Shown one piece after another: positions 17,972-30,116 of a stretch of 64,000 bases of DNA. This stretch comes from Methylobacterium aquaticum. GTDB lineage: Bacteria > Pseudomonadota > Alphaproteobacteria > Rhizobiales > Beijerinckiaceae. Under the pieces are notes generated by a model. It saw nothing but the letters and a program-made list of their open reading frames with translations, had not been told where the DNA came from and ran no database searches. The stretch is taken from NCBI RefSeq assembly GCF_016804325.1, contig NZ_CP043627.1:158501-222500 (forward strand). Direction: 5' to 3'. A program made the translations under genes and the position numbers. How positions within the stretch are numbered: the stretch's first letter is position 1; the number at the start of each line of letters is the position of its first letter.

Positions 17972-18095
17972 TACCAACGGTCGTTGGAAACGACCTTTGG
18001 TTCCGTTCTCGAATTTTCGTCAAGCCTCTGGCTTGGCATAGACAATTCGAGATGGCTCAATGGCCCGATGCGTCAGCATCTTGGGCCATTGGTAT
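17971..18095 (+). repeat. MITE-like 125-bp element, copy A
   Basis: A 125-bp element bounded by the 7-bp inverted ends ATACCAA and TTGGTAT. It contains several internal hairpins, among them AATGGCCC..GGGCCATT near the right end and CAAGCC-TCT-GGCTTG in the middle. An inverted copy of exactly the same length lies at 23067-23191 and differs at only about nine positions. It encodes no protein and starts at the stop codon of the small upstream gene. Confidence 0.9.
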
Positions 18096-18110
18096 AACGC
18101 CGGACGCAAA

Positions 18111-18148
18111 GAGGAACGGCGCGCGGGTCGCCCCGCGCGCCGTTCCTC
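18111..18148 (-). terminator. Strong hairpin after mcd
   Basis: A near-perfect inverted repeat, GAGGAACGGCGCGCGG paired with CCGCGCGCCGTTCCTC around a six-base loop, 26 bases past the stop of the acyl-CoA dehydrogenase gene. On the minus strand it is followed by TTTGCG, a weak U-tract, so it is probably a terminator. Confidence 0.7.
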
Positions 18149-18174
18149 GTTTCACGGTGCCGATCGGGCCTCGC

Positions 18175-19848
18175 TCACTGCACCTCGAGCAGGCGGCGGG
18201 CAATGACCTGGGCCTGGATCTCGGCCGCGCCCTCGAAGATCGACAGGATGCGGGCGTCGCAGAGCAGGCGGCTCACCGGGTATTCGAGGGCGAAGCCGTT
18301 GCCGCCATGGATCTGGAGGGCGTTGTCGGCGGCGGCCCAGGCGACGCGGGCGCCGAGAAGCTTGGCCATGCCGGCTTCGAGGTCGCAGCGCTTGCCCTCG
18401 TCCTTCTGGTGGGCGGCGAAGTAGGTGAGCTGGCGGGCGATGGCGATCTCGACCGCCATCATGGCGAGCTTGTCGGCGACCCGCGGGAACGAGACCAGCG
18501 GCTTGCCGAACTGCACCCGCTCCTCGGCGTAGCGCAGGCCGACATCGAGGGCCGACTGGGCGACGCCGACGGCGCGGGCCGCGGTCTGGATGCGGGCCGA
18601 TTCGAAGGTCTGCATCAGCTGGGCGAAACCCTTGCCCTCGACGCCGCCCAGCAGGTTCGCATCCGGCACCTCGAACCCGTCGAAGGCCAGCTCGTACTCC
18701 TTCATGCCGCGATAGCCGAGCACCTCGATCTCGCCGCCCGACAGGCCCGCGACCGGAAACGGGTTCTCGTCGGTGCCGCGGGGCTTCTCGCCGAGCAGCA
18801 GCGACAGGCCCTTGTGGCCCGGCTCCTCGGGCTTGGTGCGCACCAGCACGGTCATCAGGTCGGCGCGGACCGGGTGGGTGATCCAGGTCTTGTTGCCGTG
18901 GATCCGCCAGGTGTCGCCCTCCTTCACCGCCTTGGTGCGGAGCGAGGCGAGGTCGGAGCCGGTATTCGGCTCGGTGAAGACCGCGGTCGGCAGCACCTCG
19001 CCCGAGGCGATCTTCGGCAGGAAGCGCTGCTTCTGCTCCTCGGTGCCTCCCCCCAGGATCAGTTCGGCGGCGATCTCCGAGCGGGTGCCGAGGGAGCCGA
19101 CGCCGATATAGGCCCGCGACAACTCCTCCGAGACCACGCACATCGAGATCTTCGGCAGGCCCATGCCGCCATATTCCTCGGGGATGGTCAGCCCGAACAC
19201 GCCGAGCTCGGCCATCTGGCCGATGATCTCGAGCGGGATGTAGGCGTTCTCGAGGTGCCATTCATGGGCGTGGGGCGCGACCTCGGCCTGGCCGAAGCGG
19301 CGCATCTCGGTGCGGATCGCCTCCATGTCCTCGTCGAGGCCGCTGTCGCCGACCGTCGCGCCCGAGCCCTCGCGGATCAGCCGCACCAGGGCGGCGCGGT
19401 TCGCGGCGGTGTTACCTTCAGCGATCAGGGTCTCGACGGCCTCGGAGCGGTGGCGCGCGACTTCCTGGGCCTTGAGGCCGAGGGACGAGGTCGGGCGCAC
19501 CATCTCGCCCTGGCTCATCGGGATGCCGCTGAAGAGCTGCTCCAGATATTCACCCAGCCCGATGCGCACCAGCAGCGTCTCGGTCTCGCCGAGGCGGCCC
19601 TGTTCGGCGAGGCGCGCCGCATAGGCGCCGAGCTGGACGATCGCCTCGGCATAGGTCGAGAGCCAGGCGAGCCCATGGGCGGCGTGCTGCTCGGCCGCCA
19701 GGCGATCGGGCGAGAGCCGCCCGTCGGTGCCGACGAGGCCGGCGCGGACGCGTCGTGTGGCGTCCGCGGCGAGGGCCTTCGCGGCGAGGCCGGCTTCCTG
19801 CGCCAGGGTGACGAGATCGGTCGGGGCGGGGGCGGCCTGGGCGGACAT
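18175..19848 (-). CDS. mcd: Probable methylsuccinyl-CoA dehydrogenase
   Basis: Acyl-CoA dehydrogenase of 557 residues, much longer than ordinary members (about 380). The extra N-terminal domain of about 150 residues (AAHGLAWLSTYAEAI near 55-70, LLVRIGLGEYLEQLFSGIPM near 92-111) is the feature of (2S)-methylsuccinyl-CoA dehydrogenase of the ethylmalonyl-CoA pathway. The canonical core follows: FAD-binding segment FTEPNTGSDLASLRTKA, a CoA-binding region, and the catalytic glutamate in SIFEGAAEIQ (about Glu539). In Methylobacterium the pathway regenerates glyoxylate during C1 and C2 growth. No other pathway gene is adjacent. The assignment rests on domain layout; a different long acyl-CoA dehydrogenase is the alternative. 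Confidence 0.75.
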   Translation of the reverse strand: MSAQAAPAPTDLVTLAQEAGLAAKALAADATRRVRAGLVGTDGRLSPDRLAAEQHAAHGLAWLSTYAEAIVQLGAYAARLAEQGRLGETETLLVRIGLGEYLEQLFSGIPMSQGEMVRPTSSLGLKAQEVARHRSEAVETLIAEGNTAANRAALVRLIREGSGATVGDSGLDEDMEAIRTEMRRFGQAEVAPHAHEWHLENAYIPLEIIGQMAELGVFGLTIPEEYGGMGLPKISMCVVSEELSRAYIGVGSLGTRSEIAAELILGGGTEEQKQRFLPKIASGEVLPTAVFTEPNTGSDLASLRTKAVKEGDTWRIHGNKTWITHPVRADLMTVLVRTKPEEPGHKGLSLLLGEKPRGTDENPFPVAGLSGGEIEVLGYRGMKEYELAFDGFEVPDANLLGGVEGKGFAQLMQTFESARIQTAARAVGVAQSALDVGLRYAEERVQFGKPLVSFPRVADKLAMMAVEIAIARQLTYFAAHQKDEGKRCDLEAGMAKLLGARVAWAAADNALQIHGGNGFALEYPVSRLLCDARILSIFEGAAEIQAQVIARRLLEVQ

Positions 19849-19956
19849 CGGGCAGGTCTCCGGTGATTTTGCTGCGGCGCATACAAATAGCGACGAATCG
19901 CCGGTCTGTAGAGGCCCCGGGCTGCCGCTGAGGTCCGACTTTATGGGGAACGGAGA

Positions 19957-20727
19957 TTATTGCGCGGTGACGCCGCCGTCGATCACCATCTCGGCACCGG
20001 TGACGAAGCCGGCCTCGTCCGAGGCGAGATAGGCGGCGAGCCCCGCGATCTCCTCGGCGGCGGCATTGCGCCCCAGCGGCACCGAGGCGCGCAGGCGCTC
20101 GGACAGGGCCTCGGGGGTGTAGCGGCTGCCCGCCGCCAGGTCGCGCAGCATGTCGGTCTCGGTGAAGCCGGGATGGATCGAGTTGCAGCGCACCCCATAT
20201 TTCTGCCGGGCGCAATGCAGGGCGACCGACTTGGTGAGGAGGCGCACCGCCCCCTTCGAGGCGTTGTAGGCGGCGAGGTTGTGCCCGCCGACGAGCCCCG
20301 AGACCGACGAGAGGTTGATGATCGCGCCGCCGCGGCCGGCCGGCGGCTTCATCGCCCGGACCGCGTGGCGGCAGCCGAGGAAGGTGCCGTCGACGTTGAC
20401 CGCCTGGACCCGGTGCCATTCCTCCAGGGTCACGGACTCGATCGAGCCGACGACCGCGATCCCGGCATTGTTGACCAGAACATCGAGGCCGCCGTGGCGG
20501 GCGACCGTGCGGTCGACGGCCCTGGCCCAGTCCACGTCCTGCGTCACGTCGAGGGGACAGGGATGGAAGGCGGGGTTCTCCGGCGCGACGCGCGCGGCCT
20601 CGGCCTCGTCGAGATCGGCGAGGATCACCGCCGCCGCGCCCTCGCGGGCGAAGCGCCGCGCGATCGCGAGCCCGATGCCCCGCGCGCCGCCCGTCACCAG
20701 GGCGACCTTGCCGGCCAGACGCTGCAT
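19957..20727 (-). CDS. SDR family oxidoreductase
   Basis: Classical short-chain dehydrogenase of 256 residues: TGGARGIG cofactor loop at 12-19, NNAG near 86, catalytic Ser in NLSSVSGLVGG (about 140) and the YxxxK pair in AAYNASKGAV (about 155-159), and the C-terminal ASDEAGFVTGAEMVIDGGVT. The Asp in ADLDEAE near residue 39 suggests NAD rather than NADP. It is cytoplasmic, with unknown substrate, and lies about 110 bases upstream of mcd on the same strand. Whether the two share a role is not clear. Confidence 0.87.
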   Translation of the reverse strand: MQRLAGKVALVTGGARGIGLAIARRFAREGAAAVILADLDEAEAARVAPENPAFHPCPLDVTQDVDWARAVDRTVARHGGLDVLVNNAGIAVVGSIESVTLEEWHRVQAVNVDGTFLGCRHAVRAMKPPAGRGGAIINLSSVSGLVGGHNLAAYNASKGAVRLLTKSVALHCARQKYGVRCNSIHPGFTETDMLRDLAAGSRYTPEALSERLRASVPLGRNAAAEEIAGLAAYLASDEAGFVTGAEMVIDGGVTAQ

Positions 20728-20832
20728 CCGGTTTCCCTCCCCCGACCCGCGCCTCTTTTCGGGCGTCCCGTCAGGGTGGCGCGGCCGCGGCGTCCCCGCA
20801 AGCCCGTCGGTGAGGCCGGTATGTCGCGGCGA

Positions 20833-21756
20833 TCAGAACTTCACCGCCGCGCCGCCCCGCACGGTGTTGGTGTTCAGCTTGTGGCCGTCGAAGTCGCTGA
20901 ACAGGACGTACTGGTATTCCGCGCGCAGCAGCAGGTTCGGCGTGATGGCGTATTCGAGGCCCGCCCCCGCCGCGAGGCCGCCGACGATCTTCTCCTTCGA
21001 GCGCCGGAGGATGTCGGGCGCGGCGAGCTCGCTGTTGCCGGGATCGTTCTGGAGGAAGTTCTTATAGCCGGAGTGATTGACGAAGACCCGCTTCGAGGGA
21101 TCGGCGAGGGCCTGGTTGCTGCGGTAGGTCGCCTGGTCGTACTCGAAGCCTTGCACCGCCACCGTCTCGGAGATCTGCGCACGGCCGACGGCAAGGCCGC
21201 CGGTCACGAACGGCATGAAGCCACCGACCGTGTAGCCGACCCGACCCCTGAGGGTCGCGTAATCCGTGATCTGCGTGGCCGCATCGCCGGACAGGACGAC
21301 CCCCATGAGGTAGCCTGTCCCGTCGGTCTTCTGCCGACCGATCGCGTCGCTGCTGCGGCCGGTCAGGCGGAGATGGGTGTAGTCTGCTTCGACGCCGACC
21401 ACGATCTCGTCGATCTGGTAGTTCACGCCGGCATAGCCGCCGAAGCCGATCCCGTCCCGCCGCGCGTCGGTGGCGTGCAGGAGGCCGGAGGCGCCGAGGG
21501 TGGCTTCGATCGCGGTGGCGCGGAGATTCTGGGCGACCGGCGCGCTGAAGACGTTGCCGAAGCCGAAGCTGCCGCTCGTCCAGCCGCCGTGACCGCCGAT
21601 ATAGAAGCCGTCCCAGACATCCGCCGCGGGAACGGCGAGCGGCTCGACGCCGCCGCGCAAGGGGCCGAAATCGAGATCCGCGGCCATCGCCGGTGCAGCG
21701 AGGCTCAAACCGGCCAGCACTCCGCCGAGGAGAAAACCAAATCTCGCGAAACGCAT
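20833..21756 (-). CDS. Outer-membrane beta-barrel protein
   Basis: A 307-residue porin-family / Omp25-31-like beta-barrel. A signal peptide (1-25) ends in APAMA-A, and the mature protein has the hallmark WDGFYIGGHGGWTSGSFGFG start, alternating amphipathic strands, and a C-terminal strand ending in aromatic Phe (RGGAAVKF). It should sit in the outer membrane. It lies in a run of three minus-strand outer-membrane protein genes. Such proteins are abundant in Rhizobiales and serve structural or adhesive roles. Confidence 0.85.
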   Translation of the reverse strand: MRFARFGFLLGGVLAGLSLAAPAMAADLDFGPLRGGVEPLAVPAADVWDGFYIGGHGGWTSGSFGFGNVFSAPVAQNLRATAIEATLGASGLLHATDARRDGIGFGGYAGVNYQIDEIVVGVEADYTHLRLTGRSSDAIGRQKTDGTGYLMGVVLSGDAATQITDYATLRGRVGYTVGGFMPFVTGGLAVGRAQISETVAVQGFEYDQATYRSNQALADPSKRVFVNHSGYKNFLQNDPGNSELAAPDILRRSKEKIVGGLAAGAGLEYAITPNLLLRAEYQYVLFSDFDGHKLNTNTVRGGAAVKF

Positions 21757-21947
21757 CCGGGCCGCCCTCGGCTAGTCGATCGGCAAATCCTGCCGTGCCA
21801 CTGGCTCAATCATGTCTTGGTAACCTTAAATATCGGTTACACTCACGAAAGCCGTTGCGGCACCGGGGAAGAAACGTCGGCCCCTCAACGTCGAACGCCC
21901 GGTGTGGCGGGCACACCGGGCGTTCGATGATGCGAATTCGACTTCGA

Positions 21948-22784
21948 TCAGTAGGCCGAACCGGCGAGGCCCGGCAGGGCGAGGCCGTTGCCGAAGGCCC
22001 AGCGCAGGCCGACCCGGAACTCGTTGGCGGCGATGTCCTTGATCCGGGTGTTCTGGTTGTAGGCGTCGAAGCCGGTCCGCGCCTTGCCGACCTCGAGGTA
22101 GCGGTAGCTGGCATCCAGGCTCACGCCGGCGCCGATCTCGTAGGAGATGCCCGCCATGGCCGCCCAGGCCAGGCCGATCGCGGTGTGGTTGGCGCGGGCG
22201 TCGAAGCCCTGCGCCCCGAGCCGGTAGGCGCCGTCGACGCCGCCGCCGCAGGCGGTGGTGAAGCAGGTGGTGCCGGTCCAGGCGTCGTGGAAGCGGTTGC
22301 TCGCCATGCCGACACCCGCGCCGACATAGGGCGTGAAGCCCCACCAGGTGCCGAGATCGACGTAGACGTTGAACAGGCCGGTCAGGACATCGAGCTTGCC
22401 GGCCTCGGTATTGAAGCCCTCGACGAAGTTGGTCCGCGAGGAATAGTCGCGGAAGCGGCTGCGGGTGCGCCCGTCGACCGTGACGTCGGCGCGCAGGAAA
22501 CTGTTGAAGCGGTAGCCGATGCCGCCGCCATAGCCGTCGGTGTTGCCGAGGCGGAAGCCGACGAGCTTGGCGCCTTCGGTGCCCGGCAGGGTGTCGTCCT
22601 TCGGGTGGCGGAAGTCGCTCGCCGTGTAGTCGCCGCGCAGGTACCAGCCGGAGCCGACCTCCACCGGGGCCGGGAGCGGCGGCGGTGGTGGGGGCGGCGG
22701 CAACAGGTCGGCGGCGAGCGCGGGCGCGCCGAGCAGGCCGAGCCCGAGGGCCGCGACCGGGATGCAGTGACCGAACCGTGCCAT
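21948..22784 (-). CDS. Outer-membrane beta-barrel protein with poly-Pro linker
   Basis: A 278-residue outer-membrane protein. A signal peptide (1-24) is followed immediately by a proline tract (LLPPPPPPPPLPAP) and VEVGSGWYLRGDY, the start of the beta-barrel; the barrel ends near RVGLRWAFGNGL. It shares the same architecture as the frameshifted gene next to it (23191-24053), so the two are probable paralogues. The two cysteines in TTCFTTACGG may form a disulfide in an external loop. Its role is unknown. Confidence 0.83.
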   Translation of the reverse strand: MARFGHCIPVAALGLGLLGAPALAADLLPPPPPPPPLPAPVEVGSGWYLRGDYTASDFRHPKDDTLPGTEGAKLVGFRLGNTDGYGGGIGYRFNSFLRADVTVDGRTRSRFRDYSSRTNFVEGFNTEAGKLDVLTGLFNVYVDLGTWWGFTPYVGAGVGMASNRFHDAWTGTTCFTTACGGGVDGAYRLGAQGFDARANHTAIGLAWAAMAGISYEIGAGVSLDASYRYLEVGKARTGFDAYNQNTRIKDIAANEFRVGLRWAFGNGLALPGLAGSAY

Positions 22785-23190
22785 GGGGCGCCCTTTCCTG
22801 CCCCTTCGGCTCCTCAGCCGGGGCGTGCTTCACGTCGGGGTGATGGCGGGCCCGAGCGGCCCGATGTCTCTAAGTAACGGAAGAAGCTTAGCGTCGACTT
22901 AACCCTAACGGCCGGGCGCCGGTGTCTCCGGCGCCCTGGGCGGACTCGCGTCGGCACGCCGACGCGTCACCCGCCCAGGGTCTTGCTTTGCCGCATCGTC
23001 TGCGACGAGCCGGTCTCCGCGTCGTCGGACAATGCTCCAGGCGCCGGGCTGGTCTCGTCGCGTATCATACCAATGGCCCAAGACGCTGACGCATCGGGCC
23101 ATTAAGCCATCTCGAATTGTCTACGCAAAGCCAGAGGCTTGATGAAAATTCGAGAACGGAACCAAAGGTCGTTTCCAGCGACTGTTGGTA
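22785..23190. other. Intergenic region with hairpins and a MITE copy
   Basis: This 406-base gap contains the hairpin pair at 22914-22980 and MITE copy B at 23067-23191. No gene was found in it. The left part (22785-22913) may carry the promoter of the outer-membrane protein gene that starts at 22784. Confidence 0.7.
22914..22980. repeat. Two adjoining GC-rich hairpins
   Basis: First hairpin: GGGCGCCGG-tgtct-CCGGCGCCC (22914-22936). Second: a 47-base near-perfect palindrome at 22934-22980 with arms CCCTGGGCGG-act-CGCGTCGG and CCGACGCG-tca-CCCGCCCAGGG around a four-base loop. The two overlap by about three bases, so they are alternative or stacked structures. Confidence 0.85.
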
Positions 23191-23191
23191 T
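23067..23191 (-). repeat. MITE-like 125-bp element, copy B (inverted)
   Basis: Reverse-orientation copy of the 125-bp element at 17971-18095, with the same ATACCAA / TTGGTAT ends and about 93 percent identity by eye. Its outer base at 23191 is also the last base of the TGA stop of the frameshifted outer-membrane protein gene, the same relation to a stop codon as in copy A. Confidence 0.9.
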
Positions 23192-24053
23192 CAGTACTTG
23201 CGCACCAGCGGCATCATCGGCGGCGGCTCGTAGGCGGCCACGACCGGGGCGCCGAACATCCAGCGCATGCCGAGCTTGATGTCGTGCGACTCGAGTTCCT
23301 TGGCGCGGTACACCGTCCTCAGGTTGCAGGCCGGCAGGCAGCTCACGACGCCGGTCTCGGCCTCGCCCATGTTCAGGTAGCGATAGGCGAGTTCGAGCTT
23401 CAGGTTCGACGTGACGGCGTAGCTGAGACCGGCATGGGCCGCCCAGGCGAAGTTCGTCTTGTCGTTCGATTTCCCGTAGCCGAAGCCGCCCGCATAGGTC
23501 CCCAGTCCCTGGTCGGTGACCGACCCGAACATGTGGTGGGCAAAGCCGACGCCGGCGCCGATGAAGGGGGTGACGCCGTACCAGCTGCCGAGATCGACAT
23601 AGGCGTTGGCCAGGCCGACGACGGACGAGAACTTGCCCGTCGTCAGGTCGTAGCCACCGCGGGTCTTGTAGGAGAGATCCTCGGCGGCGAAGCGCCAATC
23701 CGCCGTCGAGCGATATTCGCCGGTGACGTCGAAGCGCAGCCACGGATTGAACTGGTAGCCGGCACCGATGCCGATGAAGGCTTGGTCGCCGACCTGATCC
23801 TGGATCGTCCGATAGGTGTACGGGACCCGGGGGTCGAGACGTCCTCGACGACGGTCTTGCGCAGATCGAGGAGGCCGACGCCGACATCACCGCGCAGGTA
23901 CCAGTTGCCGCCGACTTCCACCGGCGGCGGCGGAGGCGGGGGCGGAGGCGGCAGGAGATCGAGGTCGGCGGCGTGGACGAGGCCCGGCGCTGCCACGCTC
24001 GCAGCGAGCGTGAAGATGCGCGCCAGCGCGAGAGGCTTGCTGCGGCGGCCCAT
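23191..24053 (-). pseudogene. Outer-membrane beta-barrel protein, frameshifted
   Basis: The N-terminal 62 or so residues read in one frame: signal peptide, then LLPPPPPPPPPPVEVGGNWY and GDVGVGLLDLRKTVVEDVS. The rest continues in the next frame from VPYTYRTIQDQVGDQAF through FAHHMFGSVTDQG to the C-terminal MRWMFGAPVV and LVRKY. The frame change falls at a run of five G on the plus strand (23829-23833). Adding one base there restores a 288-codon gene with no other defect. It is either a recent inactivation, a phase-variable tract or a sequencing indel. Architecture matches the neighbouring gene at 21948-22784. Confidence 0.85.
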
Positions 24054-24283
24054 GACGGTTCCTTGTTGGGGAGGGCCGCGAGGGAGATCGGGCGGCCGTT
24101 CCAGAAGACGTCACGACTGTCGCTCGGTTCGGTAAACCCGTGCTTAACGTTAAGCCTTAGGGCTGAGAAAGAGTTGCACTTGATTGATCCGGATCGTCGC
24201 TCGTGCGGGCGCACGCGGAGGTGAGCCCGCACGAAACATCTCTTGCGCGTAAATTTGCTGAAAGCTCGCGTGGCGGCTGCAGC

Positions 24284-24313
24284 GGAACGGAGACCGTGGC
24301 AGGTCTCCGTTCC
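24284..24313 (-). terminator. Hairpin after glmM
   Basis: Perfect stem GGAACGGAGACC / GGTCTCCGTTCC just 13 bases after the glmM stop. There is no U-tract, so it may act as an mRNA-stabilising hairpin or a weak terminator. Confidence 0.6.
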
Positions 24314-24326
24314 GGCTCCCCTCCGG

Positions 24327-25685
<1,359 letters not shown>

Positions 25686-25857
25686 GTGCCGTTCCGGGCC
25701 GTCCGGCCCACCGTCCGGCGACGCGGCGCAAGGCCGGTGCCGCTCCGTCCGGCCGACATGGTCCCGATGCGGGTCCCGTCGGTCCAGGGTGTTTCGCGGT
25801 CTGGGTTATTTTGAGGCCACCGCGCAAGAGCGTGCGCGCAGGACCCCTCAACAGAAA

Positions 25858-25885
25858 GGGGCGGCGGAATCGCTCCCGCCGCCCC
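25858..25885 (-). terminator. Terminator of ftsH
   Basis: On the minus strand GGGGCGGCGG pairs with CCGCCGCCCC, followed by TTTCTGTT, 23 bases after the ftsH stop codon. This is a typical rho-independent terminator. Confidence 0.85.
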
Positions 25886-25907
25886 CGTCATCACGTTCGA
25901 CGTTTCG

Positions 25908-27830
<1,923 letters not shown>

Positions 27831-27980
27831 CGAAGAGTCAATCCCTGAGGAGCGCGGTACCGGGCGGGCGTGCTGGATTGGGGGTACCGGCACTCGAAGC
27901 GCAATGTAGGCACCCACCCGGGCCTTGCCAAGTAATCGCCCGCCCCTGCGTCGCCGCGGGCCGGCCCGCCCCTCCGGAGG

Positions 27981-29069
27981 TCAGGCCGGATCCGTGGCCG
28001 GGGGACGCCGGGGCGGGGCGGGGCTCAAGGCCAGCCGGCCGCCGCCGGCCGCCAGGAGAAGCCCCGCGACGGTGCGCCGGCATGGTTTTCCCCCGCGCAG
28101 GGCCGGCAGCAGCTCCCCGAGGACGATCCGCTCCAGTTGCTCCAGCCGCGGCGGATAGGCGCGAGGACCACCCTGGTCCGCCTCGCCCCGCAGGGAGGCG
28201 ACGGCGAGGCCGACGACCCTCAGGGCCAAAGCGTCCGGCAGCGCCGCGAGGCCGGGCCCGTCGAGGGTCAGGGGCCCCTCCCCGCCCGGCTGGGGCCGGC
28301 GCAGGTCGCCGAGGGCCGACGCGGCGGCCTGCGCCAGGGCGGCCTCGTCGCGGCGCAGGCGCCCGGCGAGGCGGGCGAGGCGCTCGGGCGTCAGCCCCTC
28401 CTCGGCGAGACGCGGCATGAGGCGCCGCAGGCGCGCCCGGCCGAAGCGCGGATCGGCATTGGAGGGATCGCGCACGAACGGCCAGCCGCGGGCGCCGCAG
28501 GTGGCGACGAGGCGGGCCTTCGGCACGCCGAGGAAGGGCCGGCCGAGGGTCGGCCCATCGGGGGTCAGGCCGTCGAGGACGCGGGACGGCGCCATCCCGG
28601 CGAGGCCGGCGGGACCGGACCCGGCGCAGAGGCGCATCAGCACGGTCTCGGCCTGGTCGTCGAGGGTATGGCCGGTGAGGACGAGGTCGGCATCCGTCTC
28701 CCGCGCGAGGCCGGCCAGCAAGCGGTAGCGCGCCGCCCTCGCCGCTTCCTGGAGCCGCGCGGCGGGTTTGGGGCCGGTCCAGGCGAGGATGCGATGGGTG
28801 AGCCCGAGCCGGGCGGCGAGGCCCGCGACCCCCGCCGCCTCCTCGGCCGAGGCGGGGCGCAGGCCGTGATCGATCGTGGCGACGATCATGGGAATCGTCC
28901 GCGCGAGATCGGCGGCGCAGCCCATCAGCGCCGTCGAATCCGGCCCGCCGGACACCGCCAGCACGGCACCACGACAGGTCGAGCTCGGTCCGATCCAGGG
29001 CTCGAGGAGCGCTGCGCCCTCTGTATGACTGAGGGGTTCGTCGGGAGCGGGCCCGTCCGGGCGGCTCAC
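27981..29069 (-). CDS. tilS: tRNA(Ile)-lysidine synthase TilS
   Basis: A 362-residue N-type ATP pyrophosphatase. The PP-loop SGGPDST is at 40-46, with ATIDHGLRP and the segment LTGHTLDDQAETVLMRL in the core domain (about 130-150). It adds lysine to C34 of the AUA-reading tRNA-Ile and is essential. The C-terminal part is Arg/Leu-rich and shorter than in E. coli TilS, as is usual in Alphaproteobacteria. The gap to cpoB upstream is only 10 bases, so the two genes should be cotranscribed. Confidence 0.93.
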   Translation of the reverse strand: MSRPDGPAPDEPLSHTEGAALLEPWIGPSSTCRGAVLAVSGGPDSTALMGCAADLARTIPMIVATIDHGLRPASAEEAAGVAGLAARLGLTHRILAWTGPKPAARLQEAARAARYRLLAGLARETDADLVLTGHTLDDQAETVLMRLCAGSGPAGLAGMAPSRVLDGLTPDGPTLGRPFLGVPKARLVATCGARGWPFVRDPSNADPRFGRARLRRLMPRLAEEGLTPERLARLAGRLRRDEAALAQAAASALGDLRRPQPGGEGPLTLDGPGLAALPDALALRVVGLAVASLRGEADQGGPRAYPPRLEQLERIVLGELLPALRGGKPCRRTVAGLLLAAGGGRLALSPAPPRRPPATDPA

Positions 29070-29079
29070 GCCCCGCCGC

Positions 29080-30045
29080 TCACGCGGCGCAGCGCGCGCG
29101 CCGCTGCTCCCGGTCGACCCCCTGCTTCACCGTCGAGGAGGCCTGCGGGAACTTGCGCTCCAGTTCGGCCAGGGTGGCGCAGGCCTGCTCGCGGGCGCCG
29201 AGGGCGTTGAGCGAGGCGCCGAGCTTCAGCATCGCGTCCGGCGCCTTGCGCGAGCGGGCGTAGTCGGTCGAAACCTTCAGGAACTGCTCGGCCGCCTCGC
29301 GGGTGCGGTTGCGCTGCAGGTAGCTCTCGCCGAGCCAGTAGGTCGCATCCGGCACCAGGGTATCGCGGGGATGCGACTGGATGAACTGGCGCAGGCTCAT
29401 CTCGGCCTGCTCGTACTGGCGCTGGAGCACGTAGGCATAGGCCGCCTCGTAATCCGCCTTCGCATCGCCGCTGCCGGTGGCCGCGACGCTGGCGGAGGGA
29501 CGCGGCGCCGGGCTCGGCGCGGCGGCGGCCGGGCGGGACGGCGGGCGCAGGTCCACCGGCTCGCCGTATTCGGGTGCCGGCTCCTCGATCGCCGCACGGG
29601 GCGGCGCCAGGGCGGCGGTGGTGCCCGGGGTCGCGGGAGCGGTCGAGCGGGGTGCCTGGGCAGGGGTCGTCGCGCCGAGGGTCGTCGCGCCGAGGGTCTG
29701 GGGCGCACCCGGCGCATCGGGGTTCTGCGACGGGTCGAAGGCGTCGCTGCGCTTGTGGGGCTTGGTCGGCGGGGTCGAGGCCGCGGGCTTCTGCCCGCCC
29801 TTCGATTCCTGGAACCGAAACTCGACATCCTCCTGGAACTTGCGCAGCTGCTCCTTGAGCTGGCGGTTCTCGTACTGGAGCGATTCGATCTGGCCCGCCA
29901 TCTGGCGCGACTGGTTCTCCAGCCGGTTGAGGCGCACCACGAACTCGGAGGCGTCCTGGGCCGCGGCCGGGCATGCGGCGGCGAGGGCCAGTCCTGAAAC
30001 GGCGAGGGGGGCGAGGAGCAGGCGGCGAAGCATGGCGGGGCGCAT
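29080..30045 (-). CDS. cpoB: Tol-Pal cell-division coordinator CpoB (YbgF)
   Basis: A 321-residue periplasmic protein. A signal peptide (about 1-29, ending in PAAAQ) precedes an N-terminal coiled coil (VVRLNRLENQSRQMAGQIES and following), a Pro/Ala-rich linker (about 85-190), and a C-terminal tetratricopeptide domain with QRQYEQAEMSLRQFIQ and DATYWLGESYLQRN. It coordinates outer-membrane constriction by Tol-Pal with peptidoglycan synthesis. The start at 30045 is chosen for the signal peptide; the ATG at 30033 would also work. It sits between pal and tilS, as in many Alphaproteobacteria. Confidence 0.92.
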   Translation of the reverse strand: MRPAMLRRLLLAPLAVSGLALAAACPAAAQDASEFVVRLNRLENQSRQMAGQIESLQYENRQLKEQLRKFQEDVEFRFQESKGGQKPAASTPPTKPHKRSDAFDPSQNPDAPGAPQTLGATTLGATTPAQAPRSTAPATPGTTAALAPPRAAIEEPAPEYGEPVDLRPPSRPAAAAPSPAPRPSASVAATGSGDAKADYEAAYAYVLQRQYEQAEMSLRQFIQSHPRDTLVPDATYWLGESYLQRNRTREAAEQFLKVSTDYARSRKAPDAMLKLGASLNALGAREQACATLAELERKFPQASSTVKQGVDREQRRARCAA

Positions 30046-30116
30046 CACGGCTCGGGTCAGGCGGCGGGTCCGCACTCGGGAGCGCGGGTTAGCAGATGCC
30101 GCGGCTCCCGGCAAAA

